From: Limnohabitans sp.
GTDB lineage: Bacteria > Pseudomonadota > Gammaproteobacteria > Burkholderiales > Burkholderiaceae_C
Assembly: GCA_023260735.1 (NCBI GenBank)
Contig: JALQUL010000475.1
Span: 1 to 15,159, forward strand
Direction: 5' to 3'
Length of the DNA stretch: 15,159 nucleotides
The notes under the pieces were generated by a model, which did not search any database, was not told the origin of the DNA, and saw only the letters and a program-made list of their open reading frames with translations. Both the position numbers and the translations under genes were made by a program. The stretch's first letter is position 1. Each line of letters opens with the position of its first letter. This document shows positions 1-8,523 of the stretch, in pieces.

Positions 1-1242
1 GAGTTCTTTATCGCTTTATTTTCGGCCTTAGTAGGTGGTGTATTGCTTAATTTAATGCCCTGCGTATTTCCAGTCTTGGCGATTAAAATTTTGCACCTTA
101 CCCAATACTCTAATAACGCAACACAAAGAAAACAATCGGCAATCGCCTATACCTTGGGTGTCACATTAAGCTTTTTAGCTTTGGCTGGTTTGTTATTGAC
201 CTTGCGTGCTGCTGGTCAAGGTTTGGGCTGGGGGTTTCAATTACAAAATCCCGCTTTTGTCGTGGCATTGTCAGTCTTGTTTGTATTAATTGCCTTTAAT
301 TTATTAGGTATGTTTGAGGTCGGGCAATGGTTGCCAAGTCGCTTGGGTAGTTGGCAAGCTAGTCATCCCGTGCTCAACGCCTTTATGACGGGTGTGTTGG
401 CAGTAGCGGTAGCGTCACCTTGCACAGCACCTTTTATGGGAGCCTCGTTGGGCTTTGCAATTAACCTGCCTGCTATGTTGGCTTTATCGGTATTTTTTGC
501 TTTGGGCTTGGGCTTGGCACTCCCCTATTTATTGGCTGGTTTTTGGCCAGGTTTAGCCAATTATTTACCAAGACCAGGTGCTTGGATGGAAAGCTTTAAA
601 CAAGCATTGGCTTTTCCAATGTTGGCCACCGCCATTTGGTTGGTGTGGGTCTTAGGCCAACAAAATGGATTAAATGCAGCTGCCGCTTTATTAATGATTT
701 TGTTAGCACTTGGATTCTTGATTTGGAGCTTAGCGCAGCAGGGTAGGGCCAAATGGTGGTTGGCTTCAATAGGAGCGGTTGTTTTTGCAGGTGTGTTGTA
801 TTTGCTGGCTGGTTTTGTACTAGAAACGCAAGACCCACAAAATCAGACTTCTGCTGCTCAAATAGCCCCTGAAAACTCAACATCTGCAACAGGTCAAAAT
901 GGGGCAGTGTGGCAAGCATGGTCACCTGCTTTGCAAAATCAATTATTAACACAAGGCAAAGTTGTTTTTGTTGATTACACCGCTGCATGGTGCGTCACTT
1001 GTCAGGTCAATAAAAAAACGACTCTCAATCAAACTGCTGTATTGTCTGCATTTAAAGAAAAAAATATTGCTTTATTACAGGCCGATTGGACCAAAAGAGA
1101 TGCAGTAATAGAGAAGTCATTGGCACAATTAGGACGTAACGGAGTGCCGGTTTATGTTTTTTATCAGCAAGGTAAACCACCTTTAGTATTAAGCGAGTTA
1201 TTAACTCCATCACAAGTACTTGCTGCTATTGCAAAATATTAA
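1..1242 (+). CDS. dsbD: Thiol:disulfide interchange protein DsbD, C-terminal part (5' end outside window)
   Basis: The reading frame is open from base 1, so the gene begins upstream and 413 codons are visible. In this family the membrane domain passes electrons from cytoplasmic thioredoxin to a periplasmic thioredoxin-like domain that reduces DsbC and apocytochrome partners. The visible part holds the multi-spanning beta domain with its two catalytic cysteines, in MPCVFP (Cys codon 61-63) and SPCTAPF (Cys codon 421-423). After about eight hydrophobic segments comes a polar linker, then a C-terminal thioredoxin fold with a WCVTC active site (Cys codons 991-993 and 1000-1002). E. coli DsbD is about 565 residues, so the missing part should be mainly the N-terminal alpha domain. 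A TTG at 43 could be read as a start, but upstream in-frame residues (FFIALFSALVGG) continue the conserved first membrane helix, so it is internal. The next gene starts 29 bp downstream. Confidence 0.93.
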   Translation, partial: EFFIALFSALVGGVLLNLMPCVFPVLAIKILHLTQYSNNATQRKQSAIAYTLGVTLSFLALAGLLLTLRAAGQGLGWGFQLQNPAFVVALSVLFVLIAFNLLGMFEVGQWLPSRLGSWQASHPVLNAFMTGVLAVAVASPCTAPFMGASLGFAINLPAMLALSVFFALGLGLALPYLLAGFWPGLANYLPRPGAWMESFKQALAFPMLATAIWLVWVLGQQNGLNAAAALLMILLALGFLIWSLAQQGRAKWWLASIGAVVFAGVLYLLAGFVLETQDPQNQTSAAQIAPENSTSATGQNGAVWQAWSPALQNQLLTQGKVVFVDYTAAWCVTCQVNKKTTLNQTAVLSAFKEKNIALLQADWTKRDAVIEKSLAQLGRNGVPVYVFYQQGKPPLVLSELLTPSQVLAAIAKY

Positions 1243-1271
1243 TTTCGTTTTTGTATTCCTAAGAGTTCATC

Positions 1272-1724
1272 ATGAAGCAACACAATCCATTGGTCCCAGG
1301 CCTCGAGCTCAACCACTTAACAGAGCAAGACTCGATTCGTTTGATTTTAAAAAATACTAAAACCATTGCAGTAGTAGGACTATCACCCAAAACACATCGT
1401 GATAGCTATGGTGTTTCCTTGATCATGCAACAAGCTGGTTATCAAATTATTCCAATCAATCCTAATGCCACTGAAATTTTAGGTGAGCGAGTTTTTACTA
1501 GTCTTTCGCAAGCAGCCAAAGAACACACGATTGATTTAGTGAATATATTTAGAAACAGTGAAGATGTACCGCCTGTTGTAGATGAGGCGATTGCAGTTGG
1601 TGCCAAAGCTGTCTGGTTGCAATTGGGCATTAGTAACGAACTGGCAGTGGAAAAAGCCAAAAAAGCAGGCTTGCTGACGGTACAAAATAAATGTTTAAAA
1701 ATTGAATGGCGTAGATTGTTGTAA
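1272..1724 (+). CDS. CoA-binding domain protein (YccU-like)
   Basis: This 150-residue protein is a single Rossmann-type CoA-binding domain of the YccU family. It has the family's opening strand and glycine turn (IAVVGLSPK, about residues 32-40), a YGVS segment, IIPINPN near residue 60, the DLVNIFR strand, and a C-terminal QNKCLKIEW motif with a conserved cysteine. The domain resembles the nucleotide-binding part of succinyl-CoA synthetase, but the stand-alone proteins have no firmly established reaction. The ATG start is preceded by AAGAG at 1261-1265, a reasonable ribosome-binding site. It follows dsbD by 29 bp and is probably co-transcribed with it. Its stop lies 25 bp from the convergent xylB stop, with no clear terminator between them. 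Confidence 0.88.
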   Translation: MKQHNPLVPGLELNHLTEQDSIRLILKNTKTIAVVGLSPKTHRDSYGVSLIMQQAGYQIIPINPNATEILGERVFTSLSQAAKEHTIDLVNIFRNSEDVPPVVDEAIAVGAKAVWLQLGISNELAVEKAKKAGLLTVQNKCLKIEWRRLL

Positions 1725-1749
1725 CTACTATTTTGCTGGCTAGGACGGT

Positions 1750-3219
1750 TTAGAAAAAGTTTTGAATAGCGCCGTACAAGGTTTTAAAGCGGCTGTAGCG
1801 TTGCTCTAGATGCTCTTGGTAAACTGTATCTAAATTGCATTCAAACTCTTTTTCCGTAGTGAGGGTCGTGCACACATCAGCTTCATCAGTACCCGTACAT
1901 AAGCTTGCCAAACGTGCTGCACCTATGGCTGCTGCGCAATGAGCTCCTGCTGGTTTAAGTAATTTAACGCCCATAATATCAGCCAATAACTGTGCCCATT
2001 CATCACTTTGTGCACCACCACCCACCAAAGATAATTCTTTAATACTTGAAAGATGAGGATTCATGGCTATTAAACCGTCTTTTAATCCAAAACACACGCC
2101 TTCCATTACCGCATAAGCCATATCGGAAGTGTGATGTTCGTGTCGCAAACCAAAAAACATACCACTTGCATTGGCATTGTTATGAGGGGTTCTTTCGCCA
2201 CTTAAGTAGGGTAAAAACACAGGAGCATTTTGTTTTTGTAAGGGGCTTAACTGTGCAACCGATGCTGATAAAACCGCTTCTTTTTGGCTACCTACCACTT
2301 GGTTGAACCAAGCAAAAGCACTCGCAGCACTTAGCATCACAGACATTTGATGCCAGCGTTGTGGTAGTGCATGAGCAAACGCATGTACGGCTTGTTCGGG
2401 TGCGCTTTGATAGTTGGCGCTGGCTAAAAACACCACACCAGAAGTGCCCAAAGAAACAAAACCTTGATTAGCACGGGTAGCACCAATACCTACAGCCGTG
2501 GCAGCATTGTCGCCAGCTCCTCCTGCGATTGGAATATTGGGGTGAAGCAGTCCCCAACGCTGAGCTAGTTCGGGCTTTAAATAGCCACTTATTTGACTTC
2601 CCTCTACCAAGTGGGGCATTTGATCTAGGCCAAGGCCACAGGCCTTTAGCATGGCCTCACTCCATTGGCGTTGTTGAACATCTAAAAAAAGTGTACCCGC
2701 TGCATCGGACATTTCACTTACCAACTCACCACTTAATTCAAAACGCAACCAATCTTTGGGTAATAAAACGGTTGTAATTTTTTCGAATAGCTCGGGCTCA
2801 TTTTGTTGCATCCATAATAATTTGGGTGCAGTAAAACCTGGCATTGCAATATTGCCAGTGATGAATCTAGATCGAGGTTCTTTAGCCTCTAGCTCAAGGC
2901 ACTGCGCACTAGACCTACCATCATTCCACAAAATAGCGGGGCGTAATACTTTTTGCTGATTATCTAAGGTGACCGCACCATGCATTTGCCCTGACAAACC
3001 AATGGCCTGAACTTCTTGCCATTGTGTGGCATGGCTCACACGTAATTGCTCAACCGCTCGTTCTAGAGCTTGCCACCAGTCGTGCGGCTGCTGCTCACTC
3101 CATAGAGCGTGGGGACGTTGCACCTCTAAGCTCGCATCGGCGGTAGCAATTAACTCATGCTGTAAATTGAGCAAGGCTAATTTAATGCCAGACGTACCTA
3201 AGTCTATGCCTAAAAACAT
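1750..3219 (-). CDS. xylB: Xylulokinase
   Basis: This 489-residue FGGY-family kinase phosphorylates D-xylulose to D-xylulose 5-phosphate with ATP, feeding the pentose phosphate pathway. It aligns from memory along its whole length with E. coli XylB (484 residues). It has the N-terminal phosphate-binding GIDLGTSGIK (4-13), SGQMHG (76-81), ILWNDGRS (97-104), the expected catalytic aspartate in GGAGDNAA (Asp237), PYLSGERTPHNN (337-348) and GGGAQS (400-405). The ATG at 3219 has GAAAG 8 bases upstream as a weak ribosome-binding site. It is the last gene of the polyol operon, 69 bp after the AraC-family regulator. Its presence with a D-arabinitol dehydrogenase indicates that D-xylulose is an intermediate. 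In pseudomonad mannitol operons the equivalent gene is called mtlY. Confidence 0.95.
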   Translation of the reverse strand: MFLGIDLGTSGIKLALLNLQHELIATADASLEVQRPHALWSEQQPHDWWQALERAVEQLRVSHATQWQEVQAIGLSGQMHGAVTLDNQQKVLRPAILWNDGRSSAQCLELEAKEPRSRFITGNIAMPGFTAPKLLWMQQNEPELFEKITTVLLPKDWLRFELSGELVSEMSDAAGTLFLDVQQRQWSEAMLKACGLGLDQMPHLVEGSQISGYLKPELAQRWGLLHPNIPIAGGAGDNAATAVGIGATRANQGFVSLGTSGVVFLASANYQSAPEQAVHAFAHALPQRWHQMSVMLSAASAFAWFNQVVGSQKEAVLSASVAQLSPLQKQNAPVFLPYLSGERTPHNNANASGMFFGLRHEHHTSDMAYAVMEGVCFGLKDGLIAMNPHLSSIKELSLVGGGAQSDEWAQLLADIMGVKLLKPAGAHCAAAIGAARLASLCTGTDEADVCTTLTTEKEFECNLDTVYQEHLEQRYSRFKTLYGAIQNFF

Positions 3220-3262
3220 AATTGAAGACTTTCAAAAGTAAAAATATAAAGTGATCTGACCG

Positions 3263-3278
3263 GGCTTTGATCAAAACC
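3263..3278. repeat. 16-bp near-palindrome between the regulator gene and xylB
   Basis: The sequence GGCTTTGATCAAAACC is symmetric about its central GATC except for one mismatched position in each arm. It lies in the 69-bp gap between the stop of the AraC-family gene and the xylB start. There is no U-tract, so it is not a convincing intrinsic terminator. It could be a protein-binding site or chance. Confidence 0.3.
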
Positions 3279-3288
3279 GTAAAGACAG

Positions 3289-4212
3289 TTAACCAAATCG
3301 GTTGGCGACTTGGCGACGATAGTCTCGCGGCGTCATGCCTTTAATATCTAAAAAGCGCCGATTAAAATTTGCAATATTATTAAAACCTACCTCATAGGCA
3401 ATACTGGTAATGGGTCGGTCAGAATCCATTAAGAGTTGGCAAGCCCTGTTAACCCTAATTTGATTGACAAAATCTGTAAACGTATTGCCAGTTGCACGCC
3501 TAAAAAATCTTGAAAAACGGCTCTCATTCATATCAAATTCAAGGGCTAGGTCGGCAGCAGAAAGTGGACTACTAATATTCTCAGTAATACGGCTCACAAT
3601 CGCATTAATTTGATCGAGTTGATCATCGTTATCTATACTTTGTAATTGTGCATTCGATAACAAGCGGTAGTCTTTGGCCTCGGCTAACATGGCTAAAAAT
3701 TCGCAAAATGCGCCAAATCTAGCCAAGCCTTGATTAGCCTTTACTTTGCGCCAATATTGCACCGACTGCGGATAGACATCAAAAAATTCAATGCCATGTT
3801 TAGCTCTTTCGAGTAAAGGCAAAATAGGCCTTAGCTCTGGAATTAATTGACTACTATTGGCAATAGGATCATGTGGAAATTGAATCACTAAATCTCGCTC
3901 GGCCACACCACCTTCAGGCAAATCCATAGTCACCCAGTTATGCGGTAAACGAGGCCCAGTAAGCACTAAATGACCGGGCTGAAACTGACCTATCCAATCA
4001 CCCACAAAAGCCTTTCCAGAGGTGGCGGTAATGAGGTGTAATTCATATTCATCATGATAATGCCAGCGTGCTAAAGGTGTTGGAAAACCATGAGCCAAAC
4101 AACGTATTACACCAACGTCAGAAGAGGACTCGTAACCTAACTCTGGCGATCGACTATAGTCGTGTTCGAGCTCGGGTTTGGTTTGTCTAAGGGCGTGTGG
4201 AATTCGAGTCAT
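3289..4212 (-). CDS. mtlR: AraC-family transcriptional regulator (MtlR-like)
   Basis: This 307-residue regulator has an N-terminal cupin-like sensing domain and a C-terminal AraC DNA-binding domain. The sensing domain includes WHYHDEYEL at residues 50-58 and a GHLVLTGPRLPHNW strand at about 80-93. The DNA-binding domain has two helix-turn-helix units, about 217-239 (SAADLALEFDMNESRFSRFF) and 267-290 (ITSIAYEVGFNNIANFNRRF), ending in the typical GMTPRDYR. By context it is the activator of the polyol operon, as MtlR is for pseudomonad mannitol/arabitol/glucitol genes. That role is inferred from position and family. It is encoded within the operon it would control, 38 bp after the sorbitol dehydrogenase gene, so its level should rise on induction. 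No strong ribosome-binding site precedes the ATG. The best candidate binding sites are the TAGGTA boxes upstream of mtlE. Confidence 0.88.
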   Translation of the reverse strand: MTRIPHALRQTKPELEHDYSRSPELGYESSSDVGVIRCLAHGFPTPLARWHYHDEYELHLITATSGKAFVGDWIGQFQPGHLVLTGPRLPHNWVTMDLPEGGVAERDLVIQFPHDPIANSSQLIPELRPILPLLERAKHGIEFFDVYPQSVQYWRKVKANQGLARFGAFCEFLAMLAEAKDYRLLSNAQLQSIDNDDQLDQINAIVSRITENISSPLSAADLALEFDMNESRFSRFFRRATGNTFTDFVNQIRVNRACQLLMDSDRPITSIAYEVGFNNIANFNRRFLDIKGMTPRDYRRQVANRFG

Positions 4213-4250
4213 AGTCGCATTATCAAATGAATAAAATTATAAAGTGTAGA

Positions 4251-5036
4251 TTAGGACATCACGTTGCCACCATCTACATTAAGGGTTTGTGCCGTAATGT
4301 AAGAGGCGTCTTTAGAGGCTAAAAATACAGCGGCTCCACAAATATCGCTAGGGTCACCCATATAGCCTAAAGGTACGGCTTGTCCGACACGAATTTTCTT
4401 TTCACCAATAGGCAAATTTTCATATTTAGCAAAAAGTGCATCTACATTTTTCCACATAGGAGTGGCAATTACTCCTGGGGAAATGCCATTGACTCTAATT
4501 TTATGTGGGGCCATTGCTAAAGCAGCACTTTGGGTATAACTAATAACAGCTGCTTTGCTGGCGCAATAATGCGAAACCAAAGCTTCACCACGGCGGCCTG
4601 CTTGAGAGGCCATATTGACCACCGAACCTTGTATATTATTTTTCACCATATGGGCTAAAACTTTTTGCATGACAAAAAATGCACCTTTGACATTCACTGC
4701 AAAAATTTTATCGTACATAGCTTCATCACTTTCTAACAATGGAGCCATATCAAAAATGGCGGCATTGTTAAACAAAGCGTGGATAGGGCCAAATTGTTCA
4801 CTAGCTTGAGAGATTAATCTGTCAATATCTGAGCTTAAGGTCACGTTGGTAGGAATATAAATGAGTCGATTAGGGTATTGAGCCATTAATTCAGTTAAGC
4901 CCATACTGGCTTGCGATCCAATATCAGCAACGCTTACGAAAGCACCTTCTTCAAGATAACGTTGTGCTACAGCAAGGCCAATTCCACCAGCGGCACCAGT
5001 TAATAAGGTATGGAGGTTTTCAAGTTTTTTCGTCAT
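4251..5036 (-). CDS. smoS: Short-chain dehydrogenase, sorbitol (L-iditol 2-) dehydrogenase, SmoS/PolS-like
   Basis: This 261-residue classical short-chain dehydrogenase probably oxidises D-sorbitol to D-fructose with NAD+. Galactitol or another polyol is possible. It has the cofactor motif TGAAGGIG (13-20), an acidic Asp38 after the second strand favouring NAD+ over NADP+, NNAA (90-93), catalytic Ser144, and Tyr157-x3-Lys161 (YCASK). Several stretches match my recollection of Rhodobacter SmoS: NMASQAGRRGEALV, YENLP-GEKK and the C-terminal NVDGGN-MS. The frame can be extended 10 codons to a TTG at 5066. I chose ATG 5036 because it has AGGA at a proper distance and begins at the usual family N-terminus. 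It lies 81 bp after dalD and 38 bp before the regulator. The substrate assignment is by similarity only. Confidence 0.85.
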   Translation of the reverse strand: MTKKLENLHTLLTGAAGGIGLAVAQRYLEEGAFVSVADIGSQASMGLTELMAQYPNRLIYIPTNVTLSSDIDRLISQASEQFGPIHALFNNAAIFDMAPLLESDEAMYDKIFAVNVKGAFFVMQKVLAHMVKNNIQGSVVNMASQAGRRGEALVSHYCASKAAVISYTQSAALAMAPHKIRVNGISPGVIATPMWKNVDALFAKYENLPIGEKKIRVGQAVPLGYMGDPSDICGAAVFLASKDASYITAQTLNVDGGNVMS

Positions 5037-5117
5037 TATTTTTCCTTGTGGTTGATAAGGTGTCAATATGGTGATGAAGCTAAAGGAACAGATTACAATA
5101 CAAAAAAATTGCTGGTT

Positions 5118-6554
5118 TTATGAAGCTGCTACTTGAGCTCTAGAGGCGACAAAATGAATCACTTTATCGTAGGCTAAAGTAATGGCATCAATCAAACGAG
5201 GGTCGTTGGCCAATGAGCCCCAAAGCGTGGTGTCGCCGCAAAATGCCTCAATCGGATTACTTGATTCGCAAATAGCATGGGCAGCTACTTCATCCATTGC
5301 TTGATCTTGATAGGTATAAGGAATTAAACCTAAGTGCCAACGTTGTAAGTAGGCTAAAAATAAAGCAGGTAATAGACTGACACTGTTGATAGTGCTACCC
5401 GCTGCCAAACGCTCGCGAATAGTGGGCGCAATAAAGCCCGGGATTTTACTAAAACCATCCATTGCCACACGCTGATTGGTATCGGCAATTGCAGGGTTGC
5501 TAAAGCGGTCCAAGACCACATCACGGTAATTGGCTAAATTGAGTGGGCTTGGATGTTCTGGAGTATCAAGTACAGGAATGGCATCGTCGGTCACATAATC
5601 GTAAGCCATTTTGCAAATCTCGTGGTCTAGAGTGCCTTCGTGAATATAGGTGTATCCGATTAAACTTCCCGCCCATGCAATACAACTATGAGTGGCATTT
5701 AAAAGCCTAATTTTTGCTTCTTCATAGGCTTGCACTGAACTAACCATTTCAACGCCAACATTTTCCCAACGGGGGCGACTAGCAATAAAATTATCTTCTA
5801 CCACCCATTGAATAAAACTCTCACCCATTAAAGCGGCTGCGTCATCAATGCCGGTGGCTGCTAATACACGCTCACGCACTGCATTGGTAGGGCGCGGGGT
5901 AATGCGGTCCACCATACAGTTGGGGCTGCTGGTATTTAAGTCTACCCACTGCTTTAATTCAGGTTCGTTGGTTAATTCTAAAAATTGTAAAAGACCAGTA
6001 CGTGCTTTATCTCCGTTGTGACGTAAATTGTCGCAGTTGAGTAAAGTGACAGGGCCAGCGTTAGCATTCTTACGGGCTAATAAAATAGCTCTAAGGGCAC
6101 CATAAATAGTGCAAGCAGTGCCACCATTTTTAGCTGCAATTACATCATTTTTTAAATCTTCAAACTGAGTATCTAAACGAACATTGGCATCTAAATAATA
6201 ACCCGCTTCAGTGACGGTAAAGGAAATAATACGGGTGTTGCTGTTGCTGCCTACTCGAATTAAGCCGCTTAAACTTTCATCAAAACTAATCACTTCAGAT
6301 AAGGACTTGATAGATGTGTAAGTACGCTCACCTTGAGGGCTAACTGTTTCCAGTGTATAAATACCGTTTTGAGCCTGCAAAGCGGCAATCAATTCAGGTT
6401 GATCTGCTCTGATATTTCCAGCTGCTAAACGCCAAGTCGTATCACCTGCTTGTTGTAGCTGATGAATATACAAAGCCATGTGCGCACGATGAAAAGAACC
6501 TAAACCTAAATGCAGTAAAGTGAGCGCATTAGTGAGCGTGAGTGGTGAAGACAT
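5118..6554 (-). CDS. dalD: D-arabinitol 4-dehydrogenase (mannitol dehydrogenase family)
   Basis: This 478-residue protein belongs to the long-chain mannitol dehydrogenase family. The likely reaction is D-arabinitol + NAD+ to D-xylulose, with possible activity on D-mannitol. It has an N-terminal nucleotide-binding region (LHLGLGSFHRAH, 14-25), TVTEAGYYLD near 113-122, LLNCDNLRHNG (171-181), MVDRITPRPT (214-223), and the catalytic Lys281, Asn286 and His289 in the family pattern K-x4-N-x2-H. The stretches LETVSPQGER, SFTVTEAGYYL and FSKIPGFIAPT recall DalD of Klebsiella and Ralstonia more than mannitol 2-dehydrogenase. The xylulokinase in the same operon supports D-xylulose as product. The ATG at 6554 lacks an obvious ribosome-binding site, but the conserved glycine motif starts soon after, so no later start fits. 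It follows the ATPase gene by 21 bp. Mannitol 2-dehydrogenase remains an alternative. Confidence 0.85.
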   Translation of the reverse strand: MSSPLTLTNALTLLHLGLGSFHRAHMALYIHQLQQAGDTTWRLAAGNIRADQPELIAALQAQNGIYTLETVSPQGERTYTSIKSLSEVISFDESLSGLIRVGSNSNTRIISFTVTEAGYYLDANVRLDTQFEDLKNDVIAAKNGGTACTIYGALRAILLARKNANAGPVTLLNCDNLRHNGDKARTGLLQFLELTNEPELKQWVDLNTSSPNCMVDRITPRPTNAVRERVLAATGIDDAAALMGESFIQWVVEDNFIASRPRWENVGVEMVSSVQAYEEAKIRLLNATHSCIAWAGSLIGYTYIHEGTLDHEICKMAYDYVTDDAIPVLDTPEHPSPLNLANYRDVVLDRFSNPAIADTNQRVAMDGFSKIPGFIAPTIRERLAAGSTINSVSLLPALFLAYLQRWHLGLIPYTYQDQAMDEVAAHAICESSNPIEAFCGDTTLWGSLANDPRLIDAITLAYDKVIHFVASRAQVAAS

Positions 6555-6575
6555 GATAAAAATGAATATAAAAAG

Positions 6576-7637
6576 TTATTGAGCTATTTTCACGGAAGCT
6601 TGACTTGATTTTGTCACTTTTCCTTTGGCATCAAAAAGATGAGCTTCATGCGGGTTAATTGAAACACCTACATTGCTACCGACCGTTAAATGAGTTCTAT
6701 CATTTTGCCTGGCCACTAAAGAGCAACCATCTTGTGTGGTGACGTAAATAAGTGTTTCAGCACCAAGTGCTTCTATTAAATCTACTTTGCCTTGCCATAA
6801 GCCTTGATTGCTTTCTTGTAGCAATACACTCTCTGGGCGTAGTCCGACAAATCCATCGGCTGCAGCTTCAAGTTGACAACGCTGTGCAAGTCCAGGTAGT
6901 TGAGCTACCGGAACTACGTTCATACGAGGTGTACCAATAAACTGCGCCACAAACTGATTAGCAGGGCGGTCATAGAGTTCTAGTGGTGTGCCAATTTGTT
7001 CGATTAAACCATCTCTTAAAACTACTACACGGTCAGCTAAGGTCATGGCTTCTACTTGATCGTGAGTGACGTAAATAGTAGTAGCGCCAAGGTCACGGTG
7101 CAATTTGGCAATTTCAATACGTGTTTGACCACGTAGTGCAGCATCTAAGTTTGAGAGTGGTTCGTCAAATAAAAATACTTTAGGTGCACGGACAATAGCG
7201 CGGCCAATAGCCACCCTTTGACGCTGACCACCTGATAACTCTTTAGGAGTGCGATCTAGGTAGTTTTCAAGATTTAAAATTTTGGCCGCTTGCATGACTT
7301 TTTCTTTGATTTCAGAAGCGGCCACTTTGGCAAGTTTTAAGGCAAAGCTCATGTTCTCGAAAACTGTCATGTGCGGGTAGAGGGCATAACTTTGAAACAC
7401 CATGGCTAAATCACGTTTGCTAGAAGGTTGATCGGTAATATCACGACCATCAAGATGCAAACTACCGTTGGTAATTTGTTCTAGACCAGCAATAAGACGT
7501 AATAAAGTAGATTTGCCACAACCTGATGGTCCAACAAACACTACAAATTCGCCTTTGTTAATTTCAAGATCAACACCTTTGATGACGCGGGTTTCACCAA
7601 ACTGTTTTTCTATTCCGCTGAGTTGTAAATAAGACAT
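6576..7637 (-). CDS. mtlK: Polyol ABC transporter ATP-binding protein (UgpC/MalK type)
   Basis: This is the cytoplasmic ATPase of the polyol importer, 353 residues from the ATG. Motifs are in the normal order: Walker A GPSGCGKST (36-44), a Q-loop in MVFQSYALYP, the signature LSGGQRQR (134-141), Walker B FLFDEP (155-160) and the H-loop VTHDQ (His192). After the NBD, a C-terminal TOBE-like regulatory region runs from about residue 235, with the RMNVVP and GLRPESV elements of the CUT1 sugar-transporter ATPases. The frame extends 6 codons to a TTG at 7655. I prefer ATG 7637 because family members begin at about MSYLQLSGI. Neither start has a strong ribosome-binding site. It lies 42 bp after mtlG and 21 bp before dalD. 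As in other CUT1 systems, the ATPase could be shared with another transporter, but its place in the operon argues for a dedicated one. Confidence 0.92.
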   Translation of the reverse strand: MSYLQLSGIEKQFGETRVIKGVDLEINKGEFVVFVGPSGCGKSTLLRLIAGLEQITNGSLHLDGRDITDQPSSKRDLAMVFQSYALYPHMTVFENMSFALKLAKVAASEIKEKVMQAAKILNLENYLDRTPKELSGGQRQRVAIGRAIVRAPKVFLFDEPLSNLDAALRGQTRIEIAKLHRDLGATTIYVTHDQVEAMTLADRVVVLRDGLIEQIGTPLELYDRPANQFVAQFIGTPRMNVVPVAQLPGLAQRCQLEAAADGFVGLRPESVLLQESNQGLWQGKVDLIEALGAETLIYVTTQDGCSLVARQNDRTHLTVGSNVGVSINPHEAHLFDAKGKVTKSSQASVKIAQ

Positions 7638-7679
7638 AACAATATTTTTAAACAATGAGTTAAATAGTAGGCTGCAGAT

Positions 7680-8510
7680 TTATTTCACAGCGCCGAATGT
7701 AAGACCTTGGACCAATTGTTTTTGGCTAAACCAACCAAACACTACAATGGGAGCAATTGCCATTAATGAAGCGGCCGATAATTTGGCCCAGAATAAACCT
7801 TCAGGACTAGAGTAACTGGCAATTAATGTGGCCAATGTACCTGCTTTAGCAGAACTTAAATTGAGACTCCAAAAGGCTTCATTCCAAGATAACACCAAAC
7901 ACAATAAACCGGTTGAAGCTAAGCCACCCACTGCCAAAGGCAATAAAACACTAGAAAATTCTTGCCATAAAGTGGCTCCATCCATACGAGCAGCCTCTAA
8001 GATTTCATGTGGAATTTCTTTGAAGTTGGAGTACAACATCCACACCATAATGGGTAAATTAGAAAGTGTGAAAATAATAATCAAACCAAGCTGAGTATCG
8101 AGCAATGAACTTTTTTGGGCTAATACATAAATAGGCACTAAAGCCCCCACAGCGGGCATCATTTTGGTAGATAACATCCACATCAAAATATCTTTGGTGC
8201 GTTTAGTTGCAAAAAATGCCATTGAATAAGCAGCAGGTACTGCTATCGCTAAACCTAAAAGTGTAGAAACTACACTAGTAACAACTGAGTTTTTGGCATA
8301 CAACAAATAATCACTGCGTTCTTGAACTTCACGAAAGTTATCAAGAGTAGGGGTAAACCACCAAAGCGGTGGAACAGAAATAGCTTGTAACTCGGTTTTA
8401 AAAGAGGTTAAAAATAACCAACCCAGTGGAAAGAAAATCACCAAAGTGACTAACCAAGCAACAAGGGTTCGAATGATCAAGGCAAGAGGAAATGGTTGAC
8501 GACGTTTCAT
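7680..8510 (-). CDS. mtlG: Polyol ABC transporter permease (MalG-type)
   Basis: This 276-residue inner-membrane permease has about six membrane helices, starting after a short basic N-terminus (MKRRQPFP). The cytoplasmic EAA loop that docks onto the ATPase is clear at about residues 172-191 (EAARMDGATLWQEFSSVLLP). The end AVK and the NSVVTSVVSTLLGLAIAVPAAY segment are typical of the second permease of CUT1 importers for mannitol, sorbitol or arabitol. A TTG two codons earlier (8516) is an alternative start. ATG 8510 has AAGAG about 10 bases upstream. It begins 13 bp after the mtlF stop, consistent with translational coupling. Confidence 0.92.
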   Translation of the reverse strand: MKRRQPFPLALIIRTLVAWLVTLVIFFPLGWLFLTSFKTELQAISVPPLWWFTPTLDNFREVQERSDYLLYAKNSVVTSVVSTLLGLAIAVPAAYSMAFFATKRTKDILMWMLSTKMMPAVGALVPIYVLAQKSSLLDTQLGLIIIFTLSNLPIMVWMLYSNFKEIPHEILEAARMDGATLWQEFSSVLLPLAVGGLASTGLLCLVLSWNEAFWSLNLSSAKAGTLATLIASYSSPEGLFWAKLSAASLMAIAPIVVFGWFSQKQLVQGLTFGAVK

Positions 8511-8523
8511 ATTCAATTGACTC

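Noticed and set aside
596..988. A 130-codon open frame on the - strand
   Set aside because: It is antisense to the dsbD membrane and linker region and has no recognisable motif.
4209..4220. A three-codon upstream frame (ATG CGA CTA TGA) whose stop overlaps the regulator's ATG
   Set aside because: It could reflect coupling, but so short a frame is easily chance and no ribosome-binding site precedes it.
5037..5066. A 10-codon N-terminal extension of the sorbitol dehydrogenase starting at TTG
   Set aside because: The downstream ATG has a better-placed AGGA and matches the usual family start; the extension has no conserved features.
5037..5117. A run of seven T residues (- strand) after dalD, suggestive of a terminator
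   Set aside because: I found no stem immediately before the run that would form an intrinsic terminator.
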